From positions 1,922,001-1,986,000 of the forward strand of contig CM026553.1 of the NCBI GenBank assembly GCA_015143295.1: DNA of 64,000 bases, written 5' to 3'. The position numbers and the translations under genes were made by a program. A model generated the notes under the pieces. The model ran no database searches and was not told where the DNA came from. It worked only from the letters and a program-made list of their open reading frames with translations. Position 1 is the first letter of the stretch. The number at the start of each line of letters is the position of its first letter. Source of the DNA: Tetracentron sinense. Its lineage: Eukaryota > Streptophyta > Magnoliopsida > Trochodendrales > Trochodendraceae. Of this stretch, positions 47,158-57,324 are shown piece after piece.

Positions 47158-47985
47158 CAGGGGCGGAGTCAGGAATTTTTCACTAAGTACATGTATAAAA
47201 AATTTGAGGGTATGGAACTTGGGGGGTTCGGGCGTAGGCCCCGAGAAATTTTTTTGGGGTAGTTTTTTTATTTTGAGAATTTTTTTTTCTCGGTAATGCC
47301 CTTAAGGTCACCACATGTCCCTTTTAATACCCCCTTAACTGGGGGTTAAGATTCATCCAGATATCCTTGTTTTCTAAATATATATCAAATTTCTTTTCGA
47401 ACCCTAGTTAAAATTCACTAACTCTTAAGGTTAAAATTTTTTTAATATTTTTTTCTAAAAACCAAAGATAAATAGATGAATCCTAAGAGTGCATAAATTT
47501 TAACCATAGTTAACAGGTGTCAATAGAGACGTGCTAACCTCAAGGGTATAACCGTACTCCATTGGGGGCCCCACTAAATATATGACAAAAAGATTGTGGG
47601 GGGCCATTATATTATATAAGCCAAAATTTTGGGGGGGCCAATTATAGTAAAAAAATTTGAGGAGCCCACTAGTTCTTAATACCCCATAAAGAACTTGCAA
47701 AATATTTGGCCCCTCCTTCGGTCCTGGGTGAATCCTAAGAGTGCATAAATTTGAACCATAGTTAAAGAGTGTCACTAGGGACATGTGCTAACCTCAAGGG
47801 TATAACCGTACTCCATTGGGGGCCCACTATATATATGGGAAAAAGATTGTGGGGGCCACTATATTATATAAGCCAATTTTTTTTTGGGGGGTGGGGGCAA
47901 CTACACTTTAAAAAAAAAAAAAAATGAGGGGCTCACTGGTTCTTACTACCCCATAAAGAATGGCCCTCCCTGCTCCACTCCTTTA
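47158..47985. mobile_element. Decayed non-autonomous DNA transposon cluster (possibly hAT-like)
   Basis: Starts CAGGGGCGGAGTCAGGA, a terminus type common in plant hAT-like elements. A weakly matching inverted end lies near 47975. Inside are a decayed foldback (47291-47554) and a direct duplication of ~250 bp (47477-47728 and 47729-47975). The duplicated units share TGAATCCTAAGAGTGCATAA, TAACCGTACTCCATTGGGGG and TACCCCATAAAGAA. No clear target-site duplication seen; family assignment is tentative. Confidence 0.35.
47291..47554. mobile_element. Decayed relative of the foldback MITE
   Basis: The arms, CGGTAATGCCCTTAAGGTCA at the left and TCAAGGGTATAACCG at the right, plus a CCACATGTC/GACGTG core and a TTAAC...GTTAA core, mirror the layout of the element at 44489-44843. 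Much more diverged. Confidence 0.5.
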
Positions 47986-48006
47986 GTTTATAATTTATAA
48001 ATGAGC

Positions 48007-48270
48007 AATAGTCTCCTCGTCCACGGAGGAGGGGATTATTCCTCCTCACTCTCACATAGCATACCCTTCAACTCTTATTAACTCGGGTTAGATTTTTATT
48101 CATTTAGTTTTTTTTTTTTTTTCTAAAAACCAAGGGGAGATGAGTGAACTATAAGGGTGGATGAATCTTAACCACAGTTAAATAAGATTAGAAGGGAGAC
48201 ACATGGCAAGAAAATGGGAGCCCAGATGCCCCTCCTCGTGTCACTGATGGAGGAGGTGATTATTTTCCAT
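48007..48270. mobile_element. Third decayed foldback element
   Basis: Partly complementary arms: the left arm near 48042-48120 and a right arm with TTAACCACAGTTAA and GGGAGACACATGGC around 48158-48210. They are bordered by a ~28-bp imperfect direct repeat (CTCCTCGT...GATTATT at 48012-48040 and 48232-48265). Same core words as the MITE at 44489. Confidence 0.4.
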
Positions 48271-49016
48271 TATAAATAACCTATAAAGAGATATACATCA
48301 AAAGGAGGTAGCAATATCGTATTTGAAATCCCTCAAACTTTTATTTTATAAATATCCTTCTTGATAAACTCAAAATTTTCTTTTGGCCAGCCATCTCATA
48401 GAGTCAGTATAGTCAACTGTTCAAATTGAATTAAAAAAAAACTTGTAATTTTTATTTTATTTTTTTGTCTGAAGTGTTTCGGTCTTTCAGGATACAATGA
48501 ATTTTCGTATCCCTTCAACTTTGTCCATATGCTCATTAACGAGACTCGCAACTTATATCAGCTTTGTTATCTTCCCACTATACTTAGTGCTTTGATTTGC
48601 TTCTTTCTCTGTATGTTTACTTTTCTTTACAAATATATTAGTATATATGTTTATCAATATAAGGTGGGTTAAGTAGAAGGTCTTTATCCCAACATCTCAT
48701 TATAATAGATAGATGATTTAACAAGAAAGCACTTAGTTTAAGAACGGTCACTTTTAACTTCTACAAATAAGGGGTTTAAATGGGTAAGGATACTGTCTGC
48801 CTAATCTAACCTAATTAAATAGTTGGAAAAAAGAGAGAGAAGGTCAGTCACCCATTGAAATTATGATTCTTGATCAGACTATTGCAAACCCAGTTAATTG
48901 AATCTAGAAGCCTTGGAAGGTATTTTTAAAAAAAAGACAGATAGAAGGTAAAAAAAATTGAAAAAAAACAGAAATCACCTACCATGAATCCGGTTAGTCT
49001 TTTCATTCTCAATTAA
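48271..49016. other. AT-rich intergenic DNA
   Basis: No coding, RNA or repeat feature recognised. It includes poly-A/T runs near 48430-48460 and 48925-48970. Confidence 0.4.
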
Positions 49017-49571
49017 TGATGTGTCCCTAGACGCAATCACTGTTTCCAAAAACCCGGGTTGATGGAATGAAGCAATCTAAATATTTATCACCTGGATTGT
49101 AACATCAGTTCAAATATCAAGCGGAGCTCTGCATCATGCAAAGCTCCCTTTTTACACTACATGGGGGCAAATGTGTAATTATTGATAATTACACATTTGC
49201 CCCCATGTAGTGTAAAAAGGGAGCTCCGCATGATGCAGAGCCTCCCATGAAAATTAATCTCTTGTAACATACCATCATGCTTCCATAGCCAATATCCTTG
49301 ATGACTCTCACTCTAGGGCAGGGCAATTCTATGATTTATCCATAGCCTTCCCTAGGTAACACTTTCCACGGAGGCTTTCACTCTGTGGTGGGGTAATTCT
49401 CAGGGTTTTTTTCCATAGCCCTCTCCAAGTAGCCCCTTCAGGGACTCAAACCCGAGACATGGTGTTTGGCTCTTATACCAATTGATGTGTACCTAGATGC
49501 AACCATTGTTCCCAAAAGCCCGGACTGATAAGAATAGCGCAATTTAAGTATTTATCACCTAGATTGTAACA
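49017..49571 (-). mobile_element. TRIM-type miniature LTR element (555 bp)
   Basis: Two direct repeats of 88-89 bp (49017-49104 and 49483-49571) both start TGATGTGT and end ATTGTAACA. On the minus strand the right-hand copy (TGTTAC...ACATCA) is followed two bases on by TGGTATAAGAGC (49471-49480 region), near-identical to the Met-tRNA primer-binding site TGGTATCAGAGC. Flanks ATTAA (49012-49016) and GTTAA (49572-49576) are a one-mismatch 5-bp target-site duplication. No coding region. Size, LTR length and primer site fit a TRIM. The repeats differ at more than 10% of sites, so it is old. The interior holds the hairpin at 49123-49245. Confidence 0.8.
49123..49245. repeat. 123-bp near-perfect hairpin (foldback MITE or small-RNA hairpin)
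   Basis: Two ~60-bp arms meet at a two-base centre (TG at 49083+100, i.e. 49183-49184). They run GGAGCTCTGCATCATGC...AATTAT and the reverse, with only a few mismatches near the outer ends. The 40 bp on either side of the centre (from CTCCCTTTTTACACTAC inward) are a perfect match. It lies inside the TRIM, so it entered later or is a late rearrangement. The high arm identity contrasts with the decayed TRIM repeats. Confidence 0.85.
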
Positions 49572-49589
49572 GTTAAGAAAAGAAAAGGA

Positions 49590-49829
49590 ATAATAGCAGA
49601 TGTAATGAAATAATGGAAGCCTGCCCCTATAACACCACAACAAAATGGTGTTGTTGAAAGGAAGAACAGGGTTCTTCAAGGAATGGTCAGGGTCATGATA
49701 CACAACAACTTAGCTAACCATTTTTGGGTTGAAGCGATTAGCACTGCGTGCTACTCCATAAACAGAGTTTACACCAGGCCTGGAACTAAAGAGGCAGGCC
49801 CCATATGAACTGTGGAATGGAAAGAAACA
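49590..49829 (+). pseudogene. Ty1/copia integrase fragment
   Basis: Holds TPQQNGVVERKNR, MVRVMIHNN and FWVEAISTACYSINR, the C-terminal part of the copia integrase core including its catalytic glutamate region. It is cut at 49829 by the D LTR. Only this scrap is visible, and it is damaged. Confidence 0.8.
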
Positions 49830-50074
49830 TATAGCACCCCGGAACATTTAGTACCTAATGAATAGTATTTTCATAGTCAATTGACCTTTCACGTGGTCTA
49901 TTTAAAAAATAAAGAAGAATTTTAAAATTTTTAAAAAAAATGACAAAAATGTTTCCCTTCAAAAGACGAATCCAACGCAAATTGAATCGTCAAAATCTGA
50001 CGAACGAGTCAAAAGATATGACCAAAACAACAAAACCTGCAAAACACTTATCACTAGAAATCAATTGGTCCACA

Positions 50075-50240
50075 ACCGATCACTCGGTCTAAACTAGCGA
50101 TCGATTGGTATCTATTGACTGGTTAACTTTTTGTATGGGAAAAAATTTCAGAGATGGTGTTTTCAACCGATCACCCGGACAACAACACCGATCGCTCGGT
50201 GAGGCACCAATCGCTCGGTCATAACCACCGATCGCTCTAT
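50075..50240 (+). repeat. Palindrome array, D LTR
   Basis: Degenerate copies of ACCGATCGCTCGGT, in the same place as in B, C and E. Confidence 0.75.
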
Positions 50241-51147
50241 CCTTCATGTTTTGCAGAAATTTCATCAAGGGTTTTTTTTTCTTTTGACCAATACCCTTTG
50301 GCCTTATCAGGCTTGCTCGAGCCTTGGGTCCCCACTCACTATACTTAGAGCATTTAGAGAGATATCGAGAGAGGAGAAGAGGGTTTTCTCCTAGGGCATC
50401 ATTGGTGAGAGGAGATCAAGTGTTTCAGAACCCTAGGATCATCCCAAAAGCTTGGAATTCTCAAATCCAATCTCTAGCACGTGTGGAGCTTCTCCTCCAA
50501 GCTAGGGCAGCATCTTCCAAGGCATTCTCAAGGGTTTTCCTCCTTTTGTTTTCAAGGTTAGTACACCCTACTAACTCCCTTAGCAATAACTAGGGTTTTC
50601 TCTAGAAAATGATGATGTTAATATTATGTTCTTCCCAATATGGTACTTTCCCAAATATGAACAAGATAAATGGAATTAATGGTGGGATGTATGAATGGAT
50701 GAGGAGTTGGGGCGATTGGATGCCATGATGTGTGACGTAAGGTGTGTAATGGAAAAATGGTGGAAGGACTTGGTGTACATAATAAACACACAAATGATGT
50801 TTGATGAAATGCACGAACTAAGAACTCGAACAAATGATTATGAATAAGTGCTCACTAAGTGTTTGATGAAATGTCCACATGAGAAATTAACAAGTTAAAA
50901 TAGAACAATGCAAGTATAAATTGAGTAATCCTTCCCAATATATAAACCTCGATTGCATGCTTTATATATTTGTCCAACTTTCCTCAATTGTGATCATATT
51001 GAAAATTGAATGCCATATGCCTTTTCCTAAATTGTTCATGTCATCATGGTTGTGACTATTGACACGCATATAAGCACACATGCATGCATGAATCGGGTTT
51101 TCCAGAGTATATGTATATGATAAATCAAACAAGAAAACAAGTACATG

Positions 51148-51388
51148 TCAAGGAGGTTGGTAGCCCAAGTGAAAGGTGCTAGCCTCTGGCTCACAAGTAA
51201 ATGAAAAAGACAAGGAGGTTGGTAGCCCAAGTGAAGGGTGCTAGCCTCTAGCTCACAAGTAAATGAAACAAGACAAGGAGGTTGGTAACTCAAGTGAAGG
51301 ATGCTAGCCTCTGGCTCACAAGAAAATGAAATTTCAAGGAGGTTGGTAGACCAGGGATATATGGGTGCTAATCTCTGGCTCATAAGTA
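51148..51388 (+). repeat. Hairpin-unit array, D LTR
   Basis: Four units of ~58 bp with AAGGAGGTTGGTAGCCCAAG and GGTGCTAGCCTCTGGCTC, matching the B and E units. Confidence 0.85.
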
Positions 51389-52509
51389 TACAAGTCAAGA
51401 ACAAGTCAAGTCCAAGCAAGACATGTGATTCCAAACAAGACAAGACACACATGCATGAATTTCACAAGCAAGACCAAGAAAAGAAATAGGTTTTTAATTA
51501 TGATAAGTAAGTTTTGAAAGAAACACGAAAGACTATTTTCAAGAGTAAGAGATGATTTTAAAGTACGAGTTTTACCGAGGTTTTCGCATTCATGCAAGCA
51601 TGTCACGACTATTACTTTGCTTTACTTCAATGATACCAATGTCTTATATTGCTATTACTGTTTCAATTGATTTGATGAATTATATCTTGTTGCTTTTGTG
51701 TAATTGTTATTGCTATGGCTAGCTAGTAGCTTGCACTCGCTGAGTATTCCAAACTCAGCCATACTTTTATGTCGGCAAATACTGAGAAAGCCCTCAACCC
51801 TGAGCCTTGGGTTGAGGAAGAGTATGTTGAGGAGAAAGAGCCTCCTATCCCAATCTAGTCATAGGAGGATAGGGATCGCAATGTCTGGCCATATTTAGAT
51901 TACTATTGAGCATAGTGTGCTCAATAGTCTTTTTGTATTTTGGTATATTTGATAGGTGGGCATGTCCACCTTTGACTCGATATGTTTTGTATATGCTTAC
52001 TTGGAATACAGACCACCTTATATGGAAAAGAAAATTTTGGCTTACTCTTCCACACTCATGTTTATCTTCCGCACTCTGATTTTGGTTGTCATTATATCAT
52101 TATTAGCCATGTTCATTACAGGATGGTTTGACAGGTACGAATAGTCACCTCTAAAGTATCCCTTAACTCCTAGGGGTATTTTAGGGCACGACAGAAGTGG
52201 CTCTGGGCATTAGAGTCCCTAGGGTCACTTTGTACTCGATACCATGATTAAACAAGGCAATAGGTGTTATGAAAGAGTTGTATTCCAAGTATAGACTAAC
52301 AAGTTAGTCTTAGTCAAAATAGGTTGAACTTCAATCGAACTTAGAGTCCTAAAGCTAGAGACACGGATTGTATGTTATGACATTGTTATGCAAACCATGT
52401 GTGCTTATTCTATGCTTGGTGAATATGTACTGAGTGAATTGCAAAATTTTTGTTACTAAATGTATATCCAAGTTAGACTCATGTTGTACTGTCAGCCTCA
52501 GGTGTAATC

Positions 52510-53745
52510 ATGAGGCGTGGTGCACGAGGTCGCGGATACACTACTCGGGGCAATGGAAGTGATGCTCCATCGGGTGATGATCAACCCGACTTTGCTCAAG
52601 CTTTTGCTTCAATAGCCGAGACTTTGGCTATGCTAGCAGCGAGGCAACTGGGTACTCCTCCTAATGCCGCACTTATAACTGCTCATGCAATCAAGCATAA
52701 GCCGGAATAGAGGCTTTTCGAAAGATGAGGCCTCCAACATTTTGTGGGTGTATTGATCCACTAGTCGCCGAATGATGGATTCGACAATTAGAAAAGATAT
52801 TCTCTATATTGGCACTTACTGAGGCAGAAAGGGTTAATTGGGCTGCCTTCATGCTTGAAGGTGAGGCCGATCATTGGTGGAGGTTCACACTTAGGACCCG
52901 GGATTTGACCCGATAGGGTCAAGTGTGGGCATGGGGTGAGTTTTTGGACATATTTTACAAGAAGTACTTCCCCGTGGGGATGAAGGAGAAGAAGGAGGTT
53001 GAATTCATTACCTTGGAGCAAGGTAATATGTCAGTAGTCGCCTATGAGGCTAAGTTCTCGGAGCTATCTCGATTTGCTCCACATATGATAGCTACAGAGG
53101 CTATGAAATCCCGAAAATTTGAGAGGGGGTTGAAGGCCTACCTCAAGGATCATGTCTCAATGTTTAGACATGTGACATATGCCGAAGTCGTGGACAAGGC
53201 ACTATTAGCAGAGGCTAATTCTGAAGAGTTCTTCAAAAGAAGAGGAATGGAGAAGGGCCAGTCTAGTGGCTCGGCAGAAAAGAGAGCTAGAACTACGTCG
53301 TATCAGTCTGTAGGACCAGCTCGGTCACAGAGGATGTACTCTACACCTCAGTCTCTTCACCCTTTTGCTCCACCGGCTTTTCATCCTATTCTCACTCAGG
53401 CTCCTTGCCCCGCAGTGACTTAAGCTACGGGTTATGCTCCTCCCACCTATTCATATGATGTCTGCACCATTTATAGAAGGAGGCATCCTGCAGGGTAATG
53501 TCGGAAGGTTACCGGAGGCTATTTCCATTGTGGTGATCGAGGCCACATTATTAGAGATTGCCCTCGACATCATCTACCAACTCAGTCTCAGGGGAGTAGG
53601 CCCCATATTAGGCAGACATCTCAGCAGAGCTCTTCTCAGGCTTTGAGAGTCTCACCATCTACCCGGCCACCTCACCAAACCACCCAGGGTCGAGTTTTCA
53701 CCCTATCAGAGAGAGACGCACGTGCATCCGATGATGTTGTGCAAG
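52510..53745 (+). pseudogene. Element D gag remnant
   Basis: Starts MRRGARGRGYTTRGNG; keeps the gag core (MSVVAYEAKFSELSRFAPH) and parts of the zinc-knuckle region. Broken, about five breaks. Ends at the shared donor-like site. Confidence 0.85.
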
Positions 53746-53880
53746 GTACGCAAGAATTCTAGAGTTTTAAGTTGTGAATAATTTCTATTATGAGATGAGT
53801 TGTTATTTGTACTAGGGGTTACCTATATATGATGTTTATTCTTGTCTGAAATCTATTGATGTTAGTGTTTAATCGCACAG
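53746..53880 (+). other. Candidate gag-pol intron, element D
   Basis: 135 bp between CAAG|GTACGC and TCGCACAG|, same length as in B and E. Confidence 0.5.
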
Positions 53881-54678
53881 GCGCCTTATTAGTGAACGAA
53901 TGCCTAGCCCGAGTGTTGATCAACACGGGATCCACTCACTCCTTTGTCTCACCTAGTTTTACGAAGGGTTTTGCATCTGAGTCTAGTCCATTGGAGATGT
54001 AGTTAACCATTGCGACTCAGCTGGGCAAGTCGGTTGATATGGATAGAATATATAAGGACAGTGTGGTACAAGTGGGGAAAAATGAACTATTAGCCGACCT
54101 CATCATCCTAGATTTTCAAGAATTAGATTTTGACGTCATCCTAGGGATGGATTGGCTGTCAAACCACCATGGCCATGTTGCATGTTTTGAAAGGATTGTG
54201 AACTTCAGGCCGGAAGGAGTTAAGCCATTTCACTTTTGAGGATTGAGGGAAAGGGACATTGCCTGCCTCGCAACTTTGAGCATAGCAAACCCAGAAGCAC
54301 CGAACTTCTTAGCCATCCTGGTAGTGAGTGAGTTCTTGGATGTGTTTCCGAAAGAACTTCCTGGATTGCCTCCTGATAGAGAGATCGAGTTCACTATAGA
54401 ACTTACTCCGGGCGCTGCTCCAATTTCAAGGGCACCGTATAGAATGGTCCTAATAGAGCTTAAGGAACTGAAAAAGCAAATCAAGGAGTTACAACAACTT
54501 GGTTTTATACGACCAAGTGTGTCGCCATGGGGAGCTCCGGTTCTATTTGTGAAGAAGAAGGACGGGTCAATGAGAATGTGCATCGACTATAGACAGTTGA
54601 ATAAAGTCACTATAAGGAATCGTTATCCGTTGCCAAGGATAGACTACTTATTCGATCAACTAAAAGGAGCTAGATATT
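53881..54678 (+). pseudogene. Element D pol remnant, cut by element E
   Basis: Protease and the first part of reverse transcriptase (up to the [11 protein letters not shown] block). Element E interrupts it at 54678/54679; the rest of D must lie to the right of E, outside the window. About two or three breaks in the visible part. Confidence 0.85.
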
Positions 54679-54890
54679 TGTAGCACCCCGGACTTTTTCA
54701 TCCTTAATGAACAGCACCTTCGTAGCTAATTGGCCGTTTTTGTAGTCTAATTAATAAATAAGGGAGAAATCGGAAATTCCGAAACGTCAGAAATGTGCGT
54801 TTTCGAAAGACGAACCCAACGCAAGTTGAATCGTCGAAATCCGACGAGCGAGTCAAAAGATATGGTCAAAACAGTCCAGACATACAGAGA

Positions 54891-55075
54891 ACCGATCGCT
54901 CGGTCCAGTCAGCGATCGATCGGTCCATAACCGATCGATCGGTAGCTATCGCACGGTCAGAAATTTTGTATGGGGAAATTTTCCAGAGAGTGAGTTTTTG
55001 ACCGGTCGATCGGTCATAAACACCGATCGCTCGGTAGGCAACCGATCGATCGGTCATAACCACCGATCGCTCGGT
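54891..55075 (+). repeat. Palindrome array, E left LTR
   Basis: Seven copies of ACCGATCGMTCGGT or close variants in two clusters (three, then four) separated by ~60 bp. Right-LTR counterpart 62351-62535. Confidence 0.9.
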
Positions 55076-55468
55076 CTTCGCGTTTTTTGCAGAAATTTCA
55101 GTAAGGGCTTTATCGTCTTTTGGGGGTTAAACCCTTTCTCCTTAAGGCTTGCCCGAGCCTTAGGGCATCATTCACTATACTTAGAGAGATTTGGGAGATA
55201 AGAGAGAGGAGAAAAGGGTTTCCTAAACCTAGGTTGCTTTTGGAGAAGAAATCAAAGGGGTGAAGACCCTAGATAGTCCCCAAGCACGTTTTCTTCAAGA
55301 TTTCAACTCAAGCTCGGGTGGAGGTGCATTCTCCAAGCTAGGGCAGCACTCACTCACGTTTTTGAAAGGGGTTTCTTCCCCAACTCAAGTCCCCTTCAAG
55401 CAAAGGCTTCTTCCTTCCAAATAGAGCTTCTATTTCAAGGTTTCTTCAAGATCAAACCTTGATCTAAG

Positions 55469-56583
55469 GTTAGTACACCCTACTAACTTACCCTAGCAAT
55501 AAATCTAGGTTTTTCCTTATGAAATATGATTCTTGTTAGTGTGTTTTATTCCTTACAAAATGTGTCATCTATAATAAATATAAACAAGATAAAGAAAGAG
55601 TAGGGATGCTTGGATGGAGGTTGGATACGGCGATTGGATGCCGAATGTGTGATATATGATGTGTGGGATGTGGATTGGAAAATGGAGGATGGGCATTGTA
55701 CAAATAACAAACTTACCCTTGTGTGATTGAATGGAAAATATGCATTAAAAAGAAGGAGATAAACTACTAAGGAATAACGTATGAAAGTGTTTGACAAAAT
55801 GCCTAAACTATAAATAAATGATCTCAATGAAGGACATGGAAATGGGTTTTATGCATGTGTCCTTATAAATGATAAATTGATCAAATGTTATGTAAACTAC
55901 TTAGTTTACTTATGTTCATATCATGAATTGAATTATAATGTCATATTTGGTTATTTCCATTATCATGATTGTCACTATGGACACGTACACGAGCACGCAT
56001 GATAGCATGAACCGTGATTTCAAGAGCATGTGCATATAATAAACAACAAGAAATATAGCATGTCAAGGAGGTTGGTAGCCCAGGGACATTCGGGTGCTAG
56101 CCTCTGGCTCACAAGTGCATTGCATAACAAGGAGGTTGGTAGCCCAGGGACAAGTGCATTTCATAACAAGGAGGTTGGTAGCCCAGGGAGGATTCGGGTA
56201 CTAACCTCTGGCTCACAAGTGCATTGCATATCAAGGAGGTTGGCAGCCCAGGGAGATTCGGGTGCTAGCCTCTGGCTCACAAGTTTACAAGATAGAAGTT
56301 TACAAGATGATGATCATGCATTCATGCATGCACGCATACATGATTTCTACGAGGCATACCGGGACATGACAGGGGTTTTCAAGCATGAGTTTTATCGGCA
56401 TTTTCGCATTCATGTACGCACGTCAGGATGCTTGTATTGTGTCTTGCCCTATACTGTTTCTTTGTGATGTTTCTATTACTGCTTGTATGATATTACTACA
56501 ATGTGTTTTTATTATTGTTATGGTCTGCTAGTAGCTTGTACTCACTGAGTATTCCATGCTCAGCCGTACTTTCATGTCGGCAG
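55469..56583 (+). other. Candidate LTR leader intron, E left LTR
   Basis: Donor-like TCTAAG|GTTAGTAC and acceptor-like TTTCATGTCGGCAG| bound 1115 bp with the hairpin-unit array inside. A branch-like CTCAC/CTGAG lies ~40 bases before the acceptor. Seen in a young copy that looks whole, so decay cannot explain the sites; splicing itself is inferred. Confidence 0.4.
56064..56291 (+). repeat. Hairpin-unit array, E left LTR
   Basis: Four units with AAGGAGGTTGGTAGCCCAGG, GGGTGCTAGCCTCTGGCTC and an ACAAGTGCATT linker. Right-LTR counterpart 63524-63770. Confidence 0.9.
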
Positions 56584-56714
56584 GTACTGAGGGAGCCCTC
56601 GACCCGGAGCCTTGGGTCGAGGAAGAGTATACAGAGGAGAGAGAGTCGGCTGTCCCATTACAGTCTCAGGCGGACCGAGACCTCGATGCGTGGCCATACC
56701 TCGACTACTGTTGA
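56584..56714 (+). other. Short acidic reading frame, E left LTR
   Basis: Open from the acceptor-like site, with the core DPEPWVEEEYTEERE, then a QADRDLDAWPYLDYC ending. About 43 codons. No ATG of its own, so if translated it would need an upstream exon or read-through. Confidence 0.4.
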
Positions 56715-57001
56715 GGGGAGAGTATGAGAGGGTTTGGTGTATTTTGATATTTTGATAGGTGGGCCTGTCCACCTTAGGCTTAGACATGTCTTGTATTTAT
56801 GTTAACTTGGAATACTATTTTGGATCATCAGAAGAAATGAAAATTTGTTTACGCTTCCGCATATATGATAGCTTCCGCGCTCTGATTATCGTTATGAGTA
56901 CTGTATTTTATCTTGTGAATTACAGGATGGTTTGATAGGTTCGCAGTGTGACACCTAAAATATCCCTAAACTCCTAGGGGGTATTTCGGGGCGTTACAGA
57001 G

Positions 57002-57013
57002 TGGTATCAGAGC
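57002..57013 (+). other. Primer-binding site of element E (initiator Met-tRNA)
   Basis: TGGTATCAGAGC, three bases after the LTR. Confidence 0.95.
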
Positions 57014-57324
57014 TCTAGGCATTAGAGTCCCTAGGGTCACTTAGATGATTGAACAAGGTATTAGAATCACCTTAGAGAGTTGTATTCCAAGTATAGACTA
57101 ACAAGTTAGTCTTAGTCAAAATGGGTTGAACTTCAACCGAACATAGAGTCCTACGCTAGGAACACGGATTGTATGTTATGCTATTGTGTTATATACCATG
57201 TGTACATTATTTGTGTTGTACTTATTAAATGTGCTTGATGAATATGTATTAAGTGAATTGCGAAATTGTACTAAATGCGTATCCAAGTTAGACTCATGTT
57301 GTATTGTCGTTCTCAGGAGAAATC

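Larger units (their letters stand above)
49830..52193 (+). mobile_element. Element D: left LTR (2364 bp)
   Basis: Starts at the TAGCACCCCGG-type family terminus and ends TTAGGGCACGACA. Contains a degenerate palindrome array (50075-50240), a donor-like TTCAAG|GTTAGTAC at 50556/50557, a four-unit hairpin array (51148-51388) and a copy of the acidic frame (NPEPWVEEEYVEEKE core, about 51785-51909). Same family as B and E, clearly older than E. Its right LTR is beyond the window. Confidence 0.85.
54679..56998 (+). mobile_element. Element E: left LTR (2320 bp)
   Basis: Starts TGTAGCACCCCGG and ends GGGGCGTTACA, three bases before the primer-binding site. Contains the palindrome array (54891-55075), a donor-like site at 55468/55469, a hairpin-unit array (56064-56291), an acceptor-like site at 56583 and the short acidic frame to 56714. 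Over the ~1.86 kb that can be compared, it differs from the right LTR at roughly a dozen sites (~0.6%), plus a small difference in array content. At 1.3e-8 per site per year that is about a quarter of a million years. Confidence 0.95.

Noticed and set aside
49440-49485. tRNA- or SINE-like segment (GGTATAAGAGCC with GGGTTTGAGTCCC on the minus strand)
   Set aside because: Box-like spacing is not that of a tRNA gene, and the segment is better explained as the TRIM primer-binding site next to its LTR.
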